A program made the translations under genes and the position numbers. From Nitrososphaeraceae archaeon (GTDB taxonomy: Archaea; Thermoproteota; Nitrososphaeria; Nitrososphaerales; Nitrososphaeraceae), in assembly GCA_025936955.1 (NCBI GenBank), contig JAICSL010000017.1, forward strand, positions 1 to 14,265: a DNA stretch of 14,265 bases, written 5' to 3'. The notes below the pieces were generated by a model that did not search any database, was not told the DNA's origin, and saw only the letters and a program-made list of their open reading frames with translations. Position 1 is the stretch's first letter, and the number at the start of each line of letters is the position of its first letter. This document shows, in pieces, positions 13,392 through 14,265 of the stretch.

Positions 13392-13850
13392 CATATATTC
13401 TTTCAAGCTATATTTGATGGATCGACCTTATAAGACATTCAATTCATTCCAGTGCAGCAAACATATCCCTAGTTGAACTAATTCAATCCCTTTAAGCCAG
13501 GGTTATTGTGAGGAACGATCCTATTGATCTGTGACTCCATAATTAATTGTATGAGTTTTTTACATATTGGCCTCACAACTAATAGATTGAATGTTGAACA
13601 ATTTCTAATTAAAAATCCATAATATTTGTTCTCTGATTTACAGATCCCTAGCACTATGTAACTAGCGAGCAGAGATAACATATCTTAAAGGTTGAGAGAA
13701 AATATAGGTTCGATACCAAAAGTTTGCCTAGCCACAATGAACCCTTAACGATATTACGCCTATTGCGTTATTGATAAAGATTATAACAGGAGGAATAATA
13801 TTTAAATCCTATAGTAGGAATCACTATTGATAACAATGTTGGTTTCGTGA

Positions 13851-13910
13851 GTGACGTCACATGAGTTCAGTACGTGGCTATCATACAACATAGCCCAATA
13901 AATGACAATC
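13851..13910 (+). repeat. intergenic module copy B (GTGACGTCAC palindrome and shared blocks)
   Basis: A perfect 10-bp palindrome GTGACGTCAC (13851-13860) is followed by GAGTTCAG (13863-13870), ATAGCCC (13890-13896) and ACAATC (13905-13910), the same order as near 10892. Here an insert places GGCTAT (13876-13881) so that it can pair with ATAGCC (13890-13895), forming a 6-bp hairpin not seen in copy A. Confidence 0.5.
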
Positions 13911-14073
13911 GAGCACTAGATTAAATGAGATCAGATGTTGAATATACTTTTATATATCTAAAATATATGATCTTTCTATTCTATCACTATAAAAATAATA
14001 TAAAATCATGCAATAAATTGTTAAAAATATAAAAATATAAATTCTCTTAATATTACTATATCCTGGTAACGTT

Positions 14074-14084
14074 CATATAATAAG
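14074..14084 (+). promoter_or_regulatory. TATA-like box of the last gene
   Basis: CATATAATAAG about 24 nt before the GTG at 14102. Confidence 0.45.
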
Positions 14085-14101
14085 TAAAAGAATAGATAGA
14101 T

Positions 14102-14265
14102 GTGAATAAATCTGAGAAGGATATACTGAAGCTACTAATACGAGAAAAGGCAGTAGTGCGACTTTTAAAGACAATTGGAAACGAGGAATATTCTACCAGG
14201 GAATTACTTACTTTATTAGGATCGTATGGTTACGGTCACAAACTTTTGCTAAGGGCTAAGAAGAA
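14102..14265 (+). CDS. winged-helix protein, N-terminal part only (cut by window end)
   Basis: The frame opens at GTG 14102; an in-frame TAG at 14093-14095 rules out an earlier start, and the TATA-like box supports a leaderless mRNA. The 54 visible residues are helical and basic: SEKDILKLLIREKAVVRLLKT (4-24), then EEYSTRELLTLLG (29-41) and a second helix segment GYGHKLLLRAKK (43-54), the layout of a winged helix-turn-helix DNA-binding domain. The wing and anything beyond lie outside the window. It is probably a transcription regulator of the small type abundant in Nitrososphaeria; the family cannot be named from this fragment. Confidence 0.6.
   Translation, partial: MNKSEKDILKLLIREKAVVRLLKTIGNEEYSTRELLTLLGSYGYGHKLLLRAKK

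Larger units (their letters stand above)
13394..14101. other. long intergenic region after tRNA-His
   Basis: About 700 nt. T-rich sequence just after the tRNA (ATATTCTTTC) may end it. A 67-codon minus-strand frame (13478-13681) shows no family or domain and is not called. Module copy B lies at 13852-13910. From about 13930 to 14060 the sequence becomes almost pure A/T, then the promoter of the last gene begins. Confidence 0.5.

Noticed and set aside
13478..13681. 67-codon minus-strand frame in the spacer after tRNA-His
   Set aside because: Its composition is that of translated AT-rich spacer, it has no recognisable domain, and the only TATA-like sequence sits about 23 nt before the ATG. Not enough to call a gene.
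13930..14060. Very A/T-rich stretch as a replication origin
   Set aside because: No origin-recognition-box repeats and no orc1/cdc6 gene nearby; A/T richness alone is common in this window.
1..14265. Mobile element, CRISPR or defence island
   Set aside because: No transposase, integrase, Cas-like or toxin-antitoxin pair was found, no spaced repeat array, and the tRNA shows no duplicated 3' end marking an attachment site. The RHH protein is not followed by a toxin-like gene.

Overview
The window looks like a chromosomal segment of an ammonia-oxidising archaeon of the class Nitrososphaeria (Thaumarchaeota). Four things point to archaea: a TFIIB-type factor, an Rpb7/Spt4 pair, a GTP-dependent dephospho-CoA kinase (DUF359) and an archaeal TYW1 with two Fe-S cysteine sets. 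Ribosomal protein S30e and a TRAM-only protein favour the TACK/thaumarchaeal branch. The strongly AT-rich sequence and long intergenic spaces are most like Nitrosocosmicus among the soil lineages; that genus call is inference. Many genes carry a TATA-like box about 24-31 nt before the start codon, so leaderless or nearly leaderless transcripts seem the norm here, and these boxes support several GTG starts and two revised starts.

Layout: 1-2400 holds a small winged-helix protein, a UbiE/MenG-like methyltransferase, a probable 41-aa small protein and a TRAM-domain protein, all on the minus strand. 2748-6071 carries the whole path from aspartate to nicotinate mononucleotide: nadX (aspartate dehydrogenase), nadA (quinolinate synthase) and nadC (quinolinate phosphoribosyltransferase). 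They are not one operon: nadA runs opposite to the other two, the short S30e gene lies between nadX and nadA, and nadC is the tail of an rpoE1-spt4-nadC minus-strand cluster. 6937-8615 has a ribbon-helix-helix protein divergent from a TFB gene, with a repeated ACAC/GTGT half-site between them. 8712-10350 is an overlapping pair, an Mrp/ApbC Fe-S carrier ATPase with an N-terminal MIP18 domain and dephospho-CoA kinase.

From 10351 on, genes are sparse: a candidate C/D box sRNA, a secreted Ig-like protein, TYW1 (wyosine synthesis), an intron-containing tRNA-His(GUG), and the start of another winged-helix gene cut by the window end. Two intergenic spots 3 kb apart (near 10892 and 13852) share an ordered set of four exact sequence blocks starting with the palindrome TGACGTCA; this is the least explained signal in the window.

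Overall this is mainly housekeeping chromosome (cofactor synthesis, basal transcription, tRNA). I see no transposase, CRISPR array, phage module or defence system, and no clear new multi-gene system. The best leads are the two-copy intergenic module, the candidate sRNA, the small leaderless ORF and the nadC/transcription linkage.
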